Source of the DNA: Semisulcospira habei
Lineage: Eukaryota; Mollusca; Gastropoda; Semisulcospiridae
Reading direction: 5' to 3'
Assembly (NCBI GenBank): GCA_036245525.1
Contig: BTPG01000004.1
Coordinates: forward strand, 207,606,456-207,670,455
DNA length: 64,000 nucleotides
Shown here: in pieces, positions 10,694 to 22,800 of the stretch
How positions within the stretch are numbered: position 1 is the stretch's first letter
Layout: every line of letters begins with the position of its first letter
Notes under the pieces: generated by a model
What the model was told of the DNA's origin: nothing
The model's database searches: none
The model's input: the letters and a program-made list of their open reading frames with translations, nothing else
Made by a program: the position numbers and the translations under genes

Positions 10694-10795
10694 ATGGCTA
10701 CGACCGGAGTCAACCCCACTCCGTACACCTACACTGCCCCAGGCGACTTGGGCCTTCATCGCGAGACGATGCTGTCCAACGAACTGCTGCTGAGG
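10694..10795 (+). CDS. CFAP77: CFAP77 exon 1 (start codon)
   Basis: The ATG at 10694 opens 34 codons (MATTGVNPTPYTYTAPGD then LGLHRETMLSNELLLR) ending exactly at AGG|GTGAGC. The exon is too short for ordinary ORF listing. It is supported by the strong donor, by phase 0 compatibility with exon 2, and by fit to the N terminus of CFAP77, where a short variable segment precedes the conserved R(S/T)RGF.LPG..F.YG motif. The six exons together give 777 nt, 258 residues plus stop. CFAP77 (formerly C9orf171, DUF4483) is an axonemal protein placed on doublet microtubules of motile cilia. Confidence 0.85.
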
Positions 10796-10971
10796 GTGAG
10801 CCATAATATTGTATGTTAGTTATATTTCTTTGCCGCCAGTATCGATCGGTTTGAATGATACTAGTCTGCTCAGTGGATCACAGTGACTGGAATAAAATAA
10901 AACATACAAATAGTTGTCTGACTTATGTCATACAAATATAACATAATATTTGTGATAGAGTGGCGGTAGTT

Positions 10972-11108
<137 letters not shown>

Positions 11109-11514
11109 CAGATACTGTGTGTGGATACCCACAAACACGCATTGACTGGGTTGGTGAGACAACTGGCCTGATTGAAATCGAGAGTATTCATGTTTAATTT
11201 ATTACAAATGGTGCACCAGGAATCAATATACACACATAGTGATTCCGTTTATGTTTGTAGGCCAAGCTATCTACTTATAGTAAGCTGTCAAAGACATATC
11301 ACTGTTGCACAGAGAGAAGGAGGGAATGGAAGGGAGGGATGGTTGGCTACCATTTAACTGCCCATAACTGAGACACTCACATAAACATATATTAAACAAA
11401 AGCATGCATGACTTTAACACCTGTGATCAGTCAGGTTTCAGGTACAACTAATGCACCTACCAGCAATAAGTGCTTCGATCGCTGCCAAGAAATATTAAAC
11501 CACCACCCAACTGC

Positions 11515-11580
11515 CCGAGGTTTAGATCCTCATGAGCCCCCACAGTTGCAGGGGCTCATGAGGATCTATGCCTTTTGCTG
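11515..11580. repeat. Family D palindrome
   Basis: Inverted arms around the GCCCCCACAG-TTGCAGGGGC core, extended by TAGATCCTCATGAG / CTCATGAGGATCTA. Part of a short palindrome family found at least six times in the CFAP77 introns. Confidence 0.85.
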
Positions 11581-11629
11581 AAATCACTTTGTATCTATGA
11601 AATAAAACTGTTGCTATAAGGATTTCATA

Positions 11630-11738
11630 TAAAAGGAAAACAGAAAATAGAAGTTGAAAACCCTTTAAATATGAAACATGAAACACATGTTTCATACTTA
11701 AATGGTTTTTAACCTCTATTTTCTGTTTTCTTTTCACT
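11630..11738. repeat. Long imperfect palindrome
   Basis: GAAAACAGAAAATAGA at the left pairs with TCTATTTTCTGTTTTC at the right; the arms of about 50 bp meet near CATGAAACACATG. Foldback element, unclassified. Confidence 0.75.
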
Positions 11739-12333
11739 GTGTATCTATGTTTTTATGGCTGAGGAATTTTGACATTAAATTTAGTGTGACTTCAAAAACA
11801 CAATTTGCATCCACTGGTAGTGAAGTGGCTAAGCAGGTTCTCCCACATAGCATGCACATGAGCTCACATTAATTATTCAGAAACACCAATATCGAGCCAT
11901 CCATGTTGTTGTCTGGTTACTATCACAACCTTTCATCCTCTGTTACTACAGTAAATACTGATGTATCATGGTCAAACTATCATATTCGATCTGTGTCCTG
12001 GGTTGTAATGCAGTTTTCAGTTGTCAACTCCAAAATTTGGGATTTTGACCTTGGGGCCCTCAAGCAAATGGTAATCATAATCATCCTGTGCACAGGTGTA
12101 TCTTGGGTCAATGTTGCCCTAGATTGGCCCACATACACATACAGCTATGAACCAACTAAAAGCTAATGTTGGCCCTATAACCCTTTGCTTACTGGATGTG
12201 AAAATTACCGTTCATGCACTACAGGAGTTGTTTAGGACTTCCTTATATATAAATGGACGATATTTTTAGGACACTTATGAAACGCCTATAGCTGTTTTGG
12301 CCGTTTCTTGTAATGTCTGAGGATAATAGGACA

Positions 12334-12766
<433 letters not shown>

Positions 12767-12827
12767 AGCATTCTCAGACTTGAATGAAAAATTACGTCCC
12801 TTGGAGCTAATCTGATTGAGTGCATTT

Positions 12828-13469
12828 TTTGGCTTTGGGCTTTATAAGTAAAGCCCAAAAATGCACTGAATCACTATATCTTGTACCCACTCCATAAGGT
12901 TTTCCCTTCTTTGACACATGTATTGATATATTGTATAACAAGCAAACTAATATTCATGAACTTGCATGCTACGAAGACTCAAATCTCGACAATATTTGCA
13001 TAAAAACGGAAACGCGAAAATATGCTCATACTACAACATTAACAAGCTCCTGTGTAGTAGTAATGAAATACTTCTTAGTGTGTATGAACGCTCGAAATTT
13101 ATATCTTATACACACACACGAACGAAGAAAAGACGCCAGGAAACGTGCGATTCGCTGGACTGACAAGTGAAATTGACGAGATGTCAGCTGGCGATATTGA
13201 CAACCTGAGAAAAGAACTAAATAAACAAACGTGCTGGCATTTTCCGCAATTATGCCTGATCTAGTTACAAGTAGAATTTACACGCACGGTTATACAATGG
13301 ACTGATGTCTTCATAGTCAGACGAAATCTACGCGCTGAGTCAACAGTGATATGTCATCTGCCATTCTCGTGTTTTGTCTGAACAACTGCAAAATGAATGA
13401 TGCAAGGCACAGTTTTGTTTGATATCACGGATTGACTGTAACATACATTGTAATCATTTTACTTCACAG
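12828..13469. other. CFAP77 intron 1, 3' part
   Basis: Small hairpin TTTGGGCTTTATAAGTAAAGCCCAAA region at about 12830-12862. Otherwise unique-looking intronic sequence with no additional exon. Confidence 0.5.
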
Positions 13470-13569
13470 GATAAAATAGGACAGTCGAGAACTCGTGGAT
13501 TCTACCTCCCTGGCGGAGGTTTCACATATGGACGCCCCAATGATAAACGCGATTTCACAGCGGCCGACG
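13470..13569 (+). CDS. CFAP77: CFAP77 exon 2
   Basis: The acceptor is ...TTTTACTTCACAG (AG at 13468-13469) and the donor GTGAGT starts at 13570. The exon is 100 nt, phase 0 in and phase 1 out. It encodes DKIGQSRTRGFYLPGGGFTY then GRPNDKRDFTAAD. The block RTRG.YLPG.GFTYG is the most conserved N-terminal motif of the CFAP77 family. Intron 1 (10796-13469) contains two TA microsatellites and a foldback repeat but no other exon I can support. Confidence 0.93.
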
Positions 13570-13740
13570 GTGAGTCACTTATACCTACACTTACGGGTTT
13601 ATGGGTGTAGTTAAGCCTGGAGGCCTATTACAATACCCATCTCTTGCCAGTGGCGGTCTAGTCAGGCTTTAAGGTCATTAATGGTCTGTGCAGATGCCAC
13701 GTTCGCAGGTCAAGACACAAGCTCGATCAGCTAATTCCCA

Positions 13741-13954
13741 TTAACCCTTTTCATCCTGATACACTAGTGCTTTAAATAAACTTGACTATGATAGTTCAAG
13801 GGTGGTGCCAAAATAGCTTGGCGCCTGAGGCGCCAAGATATTCTGGCATCACCCTTGAACTAAAATGGTTGATCTATGTCCTAATCTGCAATGCAGCCTT
13901 CATAGGACAATAAGCAAATTTTTAAGTAATCAGCCTCAGGATGTAATGGGTTAA
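13741..13954 (+). mobile_element. Family A palindromic miniature element (TTAA-flanked)
   Basis: Begins TTAACCCTTTTCATCCTGAT and ends CCTCAGGATGTAATGGGTTAA. The centre is a near-perfect palindrome (GTTCAAGGGTGGTGCCA...TGGCATCACCCTTGAAC) around GGCGCCTGAGGCGCC. TTAA flanks with CCC ends suggest a piggyBac-type non-autonomous element. No ORF. Confidence 0.85.
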
Positions 13955-14559
13955 ACAAATGCTTATTTGGACATTCTGGGCTGCCAGTGGTCAGAGGTCC
14001 AATTTTCATTCCTGGAGATGTTGACTGACATCAGTCCTGAGGACCATTTACCCGTAGGTGTCATGTTTTTTGGTGTGTGTTTTTTTTTTTATGAGATTTT
14101 CATTGTTATACAATGAAAAAGAAATTTCTTCTGAAAAATGAATGTACTGGCTTTTGCCATATAATAGCAGAATGGTAGCACCTGATTAGCTTTGAGCCTG
14201 GAAGGAGCTAGCATATTAGGTACTACCCCTGAACTCTCTCAGGGTTAACCCGCCTCCTGAAACTGGTATGTAGTCTTGGAAAAAACACGTTCACCTTGGG
14301 GGCCCCACCCGGGTCTGCCCTGGGGGACTTGGGTGGGGTTAGGTATTTTTTAGTTCCCAGGGTCACCCTGGTCAGCCCCACAGGGTGGGTTTTTCTCTCT
14401 ATTCTGGGGCATGTGTTTCTGTCTACCCTTTGTCCATTCACCTGTATTTGCCTTTTTAAAACTCTCCCTACTGTCAGCACTGCCTGTAGCTCTTGATATT
14501 GGATGTGTGTTGCTAAATGGTCTTAGCTTTATTTAGGCCCCATGTGTTAGGTTTATTTA

Positions 14560-14698
14560 ATGTATTTGACCGGCTGGCGACATACATTCAATGTTCTGTT
14601 TAGTTGTTTTTTTCACAAGCAGTGCAGGCACGTCCTGAGAAAGCCTTGTTGCTGTCGGGACGTTAAGCAATGTACAATCAATCAATCAATCAACGTTC
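14560..14698 (+). repeat. SINE-like tail with (CAAT)n
   Basis: TGCTGTCGGGACGTTAAGCAA followed by four to five CAAT units, a 3'-tail form shared by many invertebrate tRNA-SINEs. The 5' part is not clearly delimited. Confidence 0.5.
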
Positions 14699-14755
14699 AC
14701 CTTGGGGATAAATGAATCAGTTTGCATATAAATAGTACAGAGTTCAGTGGCTTCA

Positions 14756-14847
14756 TTAACCCTGTGACTGTCAGCAGCACTTTTTGTCGCAAAGACTCCT
14801 GTGAGAATCATCGTGACAAAAAGTGCTACTGACAGCTGAAGGTTTAA
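14756..14847. mobile_element. Family C palindromic miniature element
   Basis: TTAACCCTGTGACTGTCAGC ... GCTGAAGGTTTAA; a hairpin of about 90 bp around a GACTCCTGTGAGAATCATC centre. The right TTAA (14844-14847) is also the left TTAA of the adjacent family B element. Confidence 0.85.
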
Positions 14848-15057
14848 CCCATTTAGCCCCAAAGCCCTACAGCAGCAGATGGATGGACCACGATAATTAA
14901 AGGGAGTGCCAGATTAGCCTGGCGCCTTCAGGCGCCAAGCTTATCTGGCACTACCCTTGAATTATCATTGAATTCATCATCTCCTGCAACTGGTACATAA
15001 TCGTTAAGGGACACCTCCAAAATTGAGGAAATATGGCCTTGGGGCTAAATGGGTTCA
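14844..15057. mobile_element. Family B palindromic miniature element
   Basis: TTAACCCATTTAGCCCCAAA ... TTGGGGCTAAATGGGTTCA. The centre is AGTGCCAGATTAGCCTGGCG / CGCCAAGCTTATCTGGCACT. It shares a TTAA with the family C element on its left. Confidence 0.85.
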
Positions 15058-16297
15058 TTTTACACACCCAGCCATGCACATTTTTAGGATCACAGCTTTT
15101 GACAGCCACTACTTGTACATAGTCATAGTAACAATAATCAAGCTGGGAATGACGAAAGTAGGATACATGTGTGGTGGACTGAGTTTGGACTTGTGGCTTC
15201 CAGCCATAAGGTTCAAAATCACAGATCACCACACAAATTATGTTTGTACAGCAATGAGCAGCATTTTCTGAGAATCATGTTTAGACGTGTTTTTCATCTA
15301 CAGCTGTGCAGTAAATTGCAGGCTTGTGCAGCAACCTTTGATCATTAGTTTGTGGTACCATTGAAAGTCTTGTCCCATTGAAAGCTGAGTGCCACTTGTA
15401 AGATACAATATGTAGCAGCTTATGATAGAAGGCACCTGGCGTAGAAAACCTGTCTTTGTTTACCATAGCTGTTCTGACCAGGGTTTGGTCATGAATGTGT
15501 TTACCCTGAACCAGCTGTTTTGTAAAATGTATGCCGTATACATTCCCAGTATGTGAAAGGTCTTCTGGCCGATGTCAGGTGCAGCTGGCCCATGTTCAGT
15601 TGTGTATGGGCTGTCTGCAGCCAATGTCATTCCAAGGACCTTTCGCCCCCCGGGCTGTATCAGTAAGTTCTTTCTGAGAAACACTGCAGGTAATCCTGTG
15701 CCATCAACACAAATTGTTTGATTCACCTTCAGCGTCATTATGGTGCTGAAGTAACTTAGGTTGATGACTTAAGGTTTATGTCTTCGGAGCCAAGAATTTA
15801 CAAGCACTGTGTCACAGATTCCGCAAGATCTTAGTTAACAAAAGCTCTTATGATAATGTCAGTATTATTAGGCCAGCACACAGACTGATGTTGGCCCGGG
15901 GACCTTTTGTTAACTGTGATTTCATGTTTGCATAATAATGGTGCTCACCTGTCTTCCACTTACGTTGAATTACTGTCTTTGTGATAACTCAGATTGAGTG
16001 GGTCTCTAAGCCTGCTAACATTGTTACATTGTGCTAACACGGCTCATGATAATAGAAGCAAATTTGACACCACTACTTGTAGCAAGCTAAATGGTGTTTG
16101 TTGTGATCAGCTTTTGTGAATGCAACAATACAGTAACCAAGTCCGACTAACTGTGTAGTGATAAGAAACTCCCTCACGCACACCCTCTCAGCTTCGAGGA
16201 ATATTCAACCTTAGAAACACAGAGGTAAATTGGGGAACAGATGTAAATTCTGCCATGTGACCCAGGCACTGTGAGCCTTGCAGCTATCCATTTGCAA
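15058..16297. other. CFAP77 intron 2, no gene seen
   Basis: A partial family E inverted segment at about 15562-15612 (GCCGATGTCAGGTGCAGC ... GGCTGTCTGCAGCCAATGTC) is the only structure I can support. No exon. Confidence 0.5.
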
Positions 16298-16364
16298 GAG
16301 GCGTAGATCCTCATGAGCCTCTGCAGATGCGGGGGCTTATGAAGATCAATGCCTCTCGCAGTTG
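16298..16364. repeat. Family D palindrome
   Basis: GAGGCGTAGATCCTCATGAG ... CTTATGAAGATCAATGCCTC around GCCTCTGCAGATGCGGGGGC. Imperfect, older copy. Confidence 0.8.
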
Positions 16365-16629
16365 GGTGATGCTGACCTTTGGCGGCTCAAAAGTATTTGT
16401 GCATCTCACCGTGCATTGGGCCACGAGGATCTGTGCCTCTCGCTGATAGATGGTGGTCAGTTTAGGATCGACTGCCCACCTTTTCAAAAAGACCAGCTTT
16501 GTGCTGTAGTTTTTGGGCAGGGTCACATGAGCATCTGCACCTCTCACAGGTGGAAGGCTTTCAGTGGAAGATTCAATATATGATTACTTCACATTAAACA
16601 AAAGGCCAGCTTTACGCTGTAGCTTACCC

Positions 16630-16790
16630 AGGTTGGTTGGTTAGTTCGAGGTTTAACGTCCACAGCACCGAGGTGATCATGGACGGCCCTGACGGGCGGG
16701 TTATGGGAGACAGGGAAATCTATTGCATATGGAGTACGACCTGAACACTGATCAACTCAGGTGCACTCCAACTGTGCCACTTTGATTTAC
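16630..16790. repeat. Dispersed SINE-like fragment
   Basis: GGTTGGTTAGTTCGAGGTTT followed by AACGTCCACAGCACCGAGG resembles a widespread molluscan short interspersed repeat. Borders are uncertain; recognition is from pattern only. Confidence 0.4.
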
Positions 16791-16949
16791 CATTCAACGG
16801 ACATGCTATTGAACAAGCCCGTCTTTCCCCCCTAGATTAGCTTACCCAGCAAGTGCTTCTATTATATGTGCATAATCAACAGAGTGAGCAGAGCACATTG
16901 TGTTTGGTTTAGTCGCCTGGGTACACATACTTAGCCAGTCATAAAATCC

Positions 16950-17063
16950 AGGGGCCAGATGCATGAGTGAGCTAAGTCCTGCACCAGCCACTAAGCAATG
17001 TTCTCTGCTATAGCAGAGTACCTTGCTCAGTGGCTGGAGCAGGACTAAGCTCACTCACTCCAG
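16950..17063. repeat. Family F palindrome (114 bp)
   Basis: Arms ATGAGTGAGCTAAGTCCTGC and GCAGGACTAAGCTCACTCAC flank an inner hairpin around TCTCTGCTATAGCAGAG. A sister copy is at 48471-48588. Confidence 0.85.
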
Positions 17064-17897
17064 GGCCTGTCAAGTAAAAGCCAGTCTTCCGTGGATTAGC
17101 CAAGTAATAACGTTTACACTGGGCGCAGCCTGAGTAAGATTTATATGTTTGGATTGGAGTCACAGTTGCACCTGTCTAGGGGCCACGCTTGACTAGTACC
17201 TGTGCTCCCGCATGTACCCAAATCTACACTTAGCAAAGTAGTCCAAGTAAAGTTGTTTTTGTTATATTACTGGCAAAAAGTGTTTACTATGGACCTAGTT
17301 TTGTTTCAGTTAAATATATTTTGTGAAAGCAGTGAAACAGTTTCTGCCTTTCTTCCTTGCACTACCTATGGCCTAGTGACCTGCATAAGGAAACCCTGTA
17401 GCATTCTGGCCAATCTGTGTGTACATTTAACTTAAAAAATATTAAAAAAAACAATTGTCAAGTAGGTATTTGTCAGTTTGTTTAATGTAGCAGGAAAATA
17501 AATAGTGCGTTAGTGATTAATGAGTAGATTAGCAACAGCAGGTTTGAAATATGGTTGTTACTACCAAAACTATTACTCTTGTCAAATAAAGGATCATTGT
17601 CATTGAGTGGGAGTGGGAGGCATGATGCAACTGGTCCAGTGATTTTAAGCTTTGCAGACCTGATTAGGAGATGAGGGGCCCCTCTTGTTATAATGGACTT
17701 GCCCAATTGAATTGGTTGAGTTATCTGTAGCTGTCTGAATAGACAATAATATATATATATATAGCTATAAATAGAGTTTAGGATGGGGTGGGATGGGCAT
17801 AGGTGGGTAAGAGTTGGGCATTGAGCAAGAGCAGAACTTCGATCACTTGTTACAGTTTAAACCGCTCAGGGCCGAGAAAATCGGAACCCCACCCAAT

Positions 17898-17968
17898 TGC
17901 AAGAGGTATAGATCCTCATGAACCCCCACAGTTGCGGGGGTTCATGAGGATCTATGCCTCTTGCTGAC
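17898..17968. repeat. Family D palindrome, near perfect
   Basis: GCAAGAGGTATAGATCCTCA ... TGAGGATCTATGCCTCTTGC around CCCCCACAGTTGCGGGGG. Confidence 0.9.
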
Positions 17969-18228
17969 ACCACTTTGAATCCATGTTCCTGGGAAGGCTG
18001 GTTCATTTTGGTGTTGAATTGACAAAGAATGCAAAAACACAATCTGCATCAACTGGCACTGAAGGGGTTAAGCTAACTTGTCACAAGGAAACAAACCAAC
18101 ATTTTCTCAAATGAACAATGAAATAACTTAACCCACATCATACGGAGGCTAAAAGCTTCAACTTTGTACACTGCCATATGCAAGTTACATTATATTACTT
18201 ACAGATAAGCGTATAGACCAATGGCTTT

Positions 18229-18303
18229 AGCTCAAGGGTGGTGCCAGAATAGCTTGGCGCCTAGAGGCGCCAAGCTATTCTGGCACCACCCTTGAACTAT
18301 TTG
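18229..18303. repeat. Family A core palindrome
   Basis: CTCAAGGGTGGTGCCAGAAT ... ATTCTGGCACCACCCTTGAA around GGCGCCTAGAGGCGCC. The outer TTAA ends are not recognisable. Confidence 0.85.
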
Positions 18304-18473
18304 AGTCAAACTTATTTTACACACTGGTGTGTTCCGAATAATAACGGTTAAACGAAGACTGTTGTTGCATTTCACTAGTGACAGTGGATGGGTGATAATT
18401 GTCTGATTCCAAGTTTTGTGCATTGACGGATGCATGTTTGATCTGCGTCCATTCCTCTCTTCTTTTCCTGTAG

Positions 18474-18708
18474 CCTTGCGAGGTTGGGGAGGTGGTGTAT
18501 CATCTCTGCCCATCGATAAAAAAGAGGCTCAGCCCGGCCGGGATTTCAAGGGACTGAACCGTGCTGCTATTTCCGCTGGCCTTGTCACATCTGGAGAAAA
18601 CTATGATTACAGGGCCACACACGACATGCGCATCCAGCCCTCCACAAAGAAAGAGAAGGCACGCACAAGGCGACTGCCCCCCACCATGGTCTTTGGACTT
18701 CCCACAAG
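18474..18708 (+). CDS. CFAP77: CFAP77 exon 3
   Basis: The acceptor is ...CTTTTCCTGTAG (AG at 18472-18473) and the donor GTAGGA starts at 18709. The exon is 235 nt, phase 1 in and phase 2 out. It holds the family core: DFKGLNRAAISAGLVTSGEN, then YDYRATHDMRI, then RRLPPTMVFGLPTR. The LNR.A..AGLVT..EN.. YR..nD.R pattern matches vertebrate CFAP77 as I remember it. Intron 2 (13570-18473) holds several TTAA-flanked palindromic elements. Confidence 0.95.
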
Positions 18709-18728
18709 GTAGGACTGAGAAGCAAAGG

Positions 18729-18940
18729 TTAACCCTTTTCATCCTGACACACTACTGCTTGAATTAATTTGACTATGATAGTTCAAGGGTGGTGCCAGAA
18801 TAGCTTGGCGTGTGAGGTGCCAAGCTATTCTGGCACCACCCTTGAATTAAAATGGTTGACCTATCTCCTATACTGTAATGTAGCTTCATAGGACAATAAG
18901 CACATTTTGTAAAAATAAGCCTCAGGACATAATGGGTTAA
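18729..18940 (+). mobile_element. Family A palindromic miniature element
   Basis: TTAACCCTTTTCATCCTGAC ... CCTCAGGACATAATGGGTTAA with the same central palindrome as the copy at 13741. It lies 20 bp after the exon 3 donor of CFAP77. Confidence 0.88.
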
Positions 18941-19004
18941 CTAGTATGTACATCCTTCAGTACTGTTTAAAGTGCTGGTGGCTGCATGCATATGCACAAG
19001 GGGT

Positions 19005-19095
19005 GAACCCTTTAGCAGTCAATAGCATTTTTTGTTGCAATGATTCCTGCAGGAATCACCGCAACAAAAAATGCTACCAACACTCAAAGGGTTAA
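19005..19095. mobile_element. Family C palindromic miniature element
   Basis: GAACCCTTTAGCAGTCAATA ... AACACTCAAAGGGTTAA; the centre is GATTCCTGCAGGAATC. Confidence 0.85.
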
Positions 19096-19594
19096 ACTGG
19101 CCAACAAAAGCTGAACCCCCAACTGTAGGGGCTCATGAAAATTCAGCATTAGCCTGATTTATACCGTCCTGGAGACTGATTCAGCCTTTGAAGAATCGCT
19201 TTGAAGAAAGCTGGATATCAGCTTTTTGGTTCAGACAGAACAGTCCATCAGCCAACCTGTTCCATCTGCACAAGGCATAAATATTCATGAGTCTCTTGCT
19301 GGCCATGGATCACGAGGCATAGTCTTTAAGTCATTTAAATTTGTTGCACATATGTGCATGTTTGTGTGCTGGTCTTTGATTTTGGACCTTACAGCCATGC
19401 ACATATGATTGGCTGATAAACAGAAGTAAGCCCAGTTTAAAAGAGATATTGATATTTATAAGCCCTCAATCCTGATGAGGGCTCATGAGGATCTGCTCCC
19501 CTTGCGGATGTGTCGTTTTTGGTGAAGACATTTTACAGCTCCACTTCACATTGATTTGGTGCTCGTAACTCACTACATGGCTCCGTAAGTGCCA

Positions 19595-19690
19595 TTAACT
19601 CTTTGGCTGTCGGTAGTGTTTTTTGTCATGATGATTCCTTCAGGAATCATCATGACAAATAAAAAACACTACCGACAACCAATCGGTTAA
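19595..19690. mobile_element. Family C palindromic miniature element
   Basis: TTAACTCTTTGGCTGTCGGT ... ACCGACAACCAATCGGTTAA; the centre is GATTCCTTCAGGAATC. Nearly perfect inverted arms. Confidence 0.88.
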
Positions 19691-19786
19691 TACCTTGACT
19701 GCTACTGATGACGCCGCTTGGTGGAAAACGTGGGCAACTACATATGTCTTTTCTGCCAAATGATATTGTCAGTAGCAGCCAAGAAA

Positions 19787-19893
19787 TTAATAATAATAAT
19801 AATAATAATGAGTATTATATAGCGCTTAATCTTAATCAAAAGCTCTAAGCTCTTTACAATCTGTACACAAAAATAAAAATACAATGACATATG
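19787..19893 (-). repeat. SINE-like 3' tail with (AAT)n
   Basis: Read on the minus strand: ATTGTAAAGAGCTTAGAGCT ... AAGCGCTATATAATACTC then (ATT)n. This is the TATAGCGC...GCGCTTTACAAT type tail also seen at 8926-8990 and 40146-40215. It directly abuts the 3' end of the minus-strand LINE. Confidence 0.6.
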
Positions 19894-22800
19894 CCTCTTG
19901 GCTTGACTTCGCGAACGAAGATTTTATAGGAGTTGCCCACGACGTCTGCAGGCTTGTTCGTGGCTGCGGAGGCCAATCCGAGACAGGCAGGTTCGACCGC
20001 AGTGGCTGCAGGGGAAGGTATGGCCAGGGTTCTGAGCTGCGGCATCTCTGTTTTTTTCTCCTGAGCCGCTTGTCCTTAAGGCTAGCTCTGTGAGAGTCCT
20101 CAAAGGAGACAGCTGCCTTGTAAATGGTGGAGCGCCAGGTGTCACGGTCCGCAGCAAGCGAAGACCACTGGTGGTGGTCGATTTGGCAGGCACTAAGTGA
20201 CTTCTTGAGACAGTCTTTGTATCTCTTCTTTGGTGCCCCTCTGTCACGGTGTCCAGTAGCAAGCTCGCCGAACAGGGTGATCTTTGGTAGGCGATGATCC
20301 TCCATCCTGGAGACATGCCCCGCCCAGCGGAGCTGTGTCCGCAGCAGCAAAGCCTCGATGCTCACAGCTTCAGCCTGTTCAAGGACCTCGACGTTGGTGA
20401 CATAGTCACTCCAGTGAATGCCCAGGATGGTACGCAGGCAGCGCTGGTGGAAGCGTTCGAGGAGTCGTAGTTGGCTGCGGTAGAGGGCCCAGGACTCGGA
20501 ACCATACAGCAGGGTGGTGAGGACCACAGCTCTGTACACGCTGATCTTGGTGCCTGTTTTCAGCTGTTGATTGTGCCACACCCGCTTGAAAAGTCGCCCG
20601 AAAGCGCTGTTCGCTTTTGCCAGCCTGCTGTCAAGCTCCTTGTCCAGCTTGGCGTCCGACGTGATAATGCAGCCAAGGTAAGTAAACTGGTGCACTGACT
20701 TTAGTTCAGACTCGCCAATGGTGATGTGAGGAGGGCGATACACTGTCTTGGGTGCCGGCTGATGGAGGACCTCTGTCTTTTTCAGACTGACCTCGAGTCC
20801 AAAGAGCTGGGCAGCATCTGCGAAGCAAGACGTGATGCGCTGCAGGGCTCTCTCTGTGTGTGCAACGAGGGCAGCATCATCAGCAAAAAGCAGCTCACGA
20901 ATCAGTTGGTCTAGGGTTTTCGTGTGGGCCTGCAGTCGTCTGAGGTTGAACAGGCTGCCATCGAGACGATACCTGATGTACACTGCATCGTCATCATCGA
21001 GGTCCACTGTGGCCTGCTTCAACATCATGCTAAAAAAGATGGTGAAGAGGGTTGGTGCCAGCACGCAGCCCTGCTTTACGCCGTTGAGAATAGGGAATGG
21101 TTCTGAGAGGTCATTATTGAGTCTGACCTGGCCTTGCTGGTCCTCGTGTAGCTGGACAATCATGTTGAGGAACTTTGGGGGACAGCCAAGTCGCTCCAGG
21201 ATCTGCCACATGCCTTGCCTGCTCACAGTGTCGAACGCTTTTGTTAGGTCGACAAATGTTACGTACAGCCCTTTGTTCTGCTCGCGGCACTTCTCCTGTA
21301 GCTGTCTCAGCACAAAGACCATATCGGTGGTGCTCCTGTTTGCTCTGAAGCCACACTGGCCCTCTGGGAGTTGGTCTTCAGCGATGGCAGGTACCAGCCG
21401 ATTCAGGAGCAGCCTTGCAAGGATTTTCCCAGCAATGGACAGCAGGGTAATTCCCCGATAGTTGGAACAGTCAGACTTCTCGCCTTTGTTCTTGTACAGG
21501 GTGATAACGACTGCATCACGGAGATCTTTTGGTAGTGTTCCTTCCTCCCAGCAGCAGAGAAAGAGGTCATGGAGCTTGTTGTGCAGTGCTGTGCCTCCAT
21601 GTTTCCAGACCTCTGGCGGTATTCCATCAATGCCTGCTGCTTTGCCACTCTTGAGCTGGTGGATGGCTGTGAGGGTCTCTTCAGCGGTGGGCGGTTCGTC
21701 CAATTCAATCTTTACTGGGAGGTGTGGGATTTGTAGGACGACTGCTTCTTGAACAGTGCGCTCAGCGCTGAAGAGGCTCTGAAAGTATTCCGACCAGCGG
21801 TTCAAGATGGAGGTATTATCTGTGAGGAGTGCCTGGCCATTCGCGCTTCGCAGGGGACTTTGTACCAGGTGCCTGGGGCCATACACTGCTTTCAGTGCTT
21901 CGTAGAAGCCCCTGTAGTCACCATTGTCAGCACAAAGCTGGGTCCTCTGTGCAAGTCTGGTCCACCACTCATTCTGGAGATCTCTGAGCTTGCGCTGGAG
22001 ACTGCTGCAGACGAGGCGGAAGGCAGACTTCTTCACAGGGCAGGAAGGCTGGGCTAGGTGGGCCTGATGGGCGGCTCTTTTATTTGCTAGGTGTTCCTGG
22101 ATCTCTACATCGTTTTCGTCAAACCAGTCTTTGTTCTTCTTTCTGGCGAAACCCAAGACTTCTGCAGAGGATTTTGCAATAGCAGTTTTCAGTTGTTCCC
22201 AAAGTGTTTCAGGGGAGGAGTCTACTGGGTCCGCTGTGTCTTTGAGCCTGCGCTGTAAATCTGTCTGAAAGGCAGCTTTCACATCGTCACGCTGAAGGCT
22301 GGCAACATCAAGCTTTTTCTTGGGGGGCCCCCATTTCTTGGGTTTTGGCTTGAAGTGGAGCCTGAGTTTGCAGCGGACAAGGCGGTGGTCAGTGTGGCAC
22401 TCTGCGCTGGGCATCACTCTGGTGAGGAGGACGTCACTGCGGTCCCTCTGACGCACTAGGACATAGTCGATAAGGTGCCAGTGTTTGGAGCGAGGATGCA
22501 TCCAGGTGGTCTTTCGACTGTCCTTTTGCTGAAAAGTAGTATTGGTGATGACCAGTTGCTGCTCCGCACAGAACTCCAACAGTAGGCGGCCATTGTCATT
22601 GCAGTTCCCCACGCCATGCTTGCCGAGGACTCCTTTCCAGGCTTCAGAGTCCTGGCCCACTCTGGCGTTGAAGTCACCAAGGATGATGACTTTGTCGTCT
22701 GCAGGGGTACTCTGTAGGAGGCTGCGCAGGTCAGTGTAAAACTTGTCCTTTTCAGCAGGCTCTGCCAGGAGGGTTGGGGAGTACACACTGAGAAGGGTGA

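Noticed and set aside
18416..18712. A 98-codon independent gene at CFAP77 exon 3
   Set aside because: Only 18474-18708 is conserved; the upstream part is intron ending at a clear acceptor.
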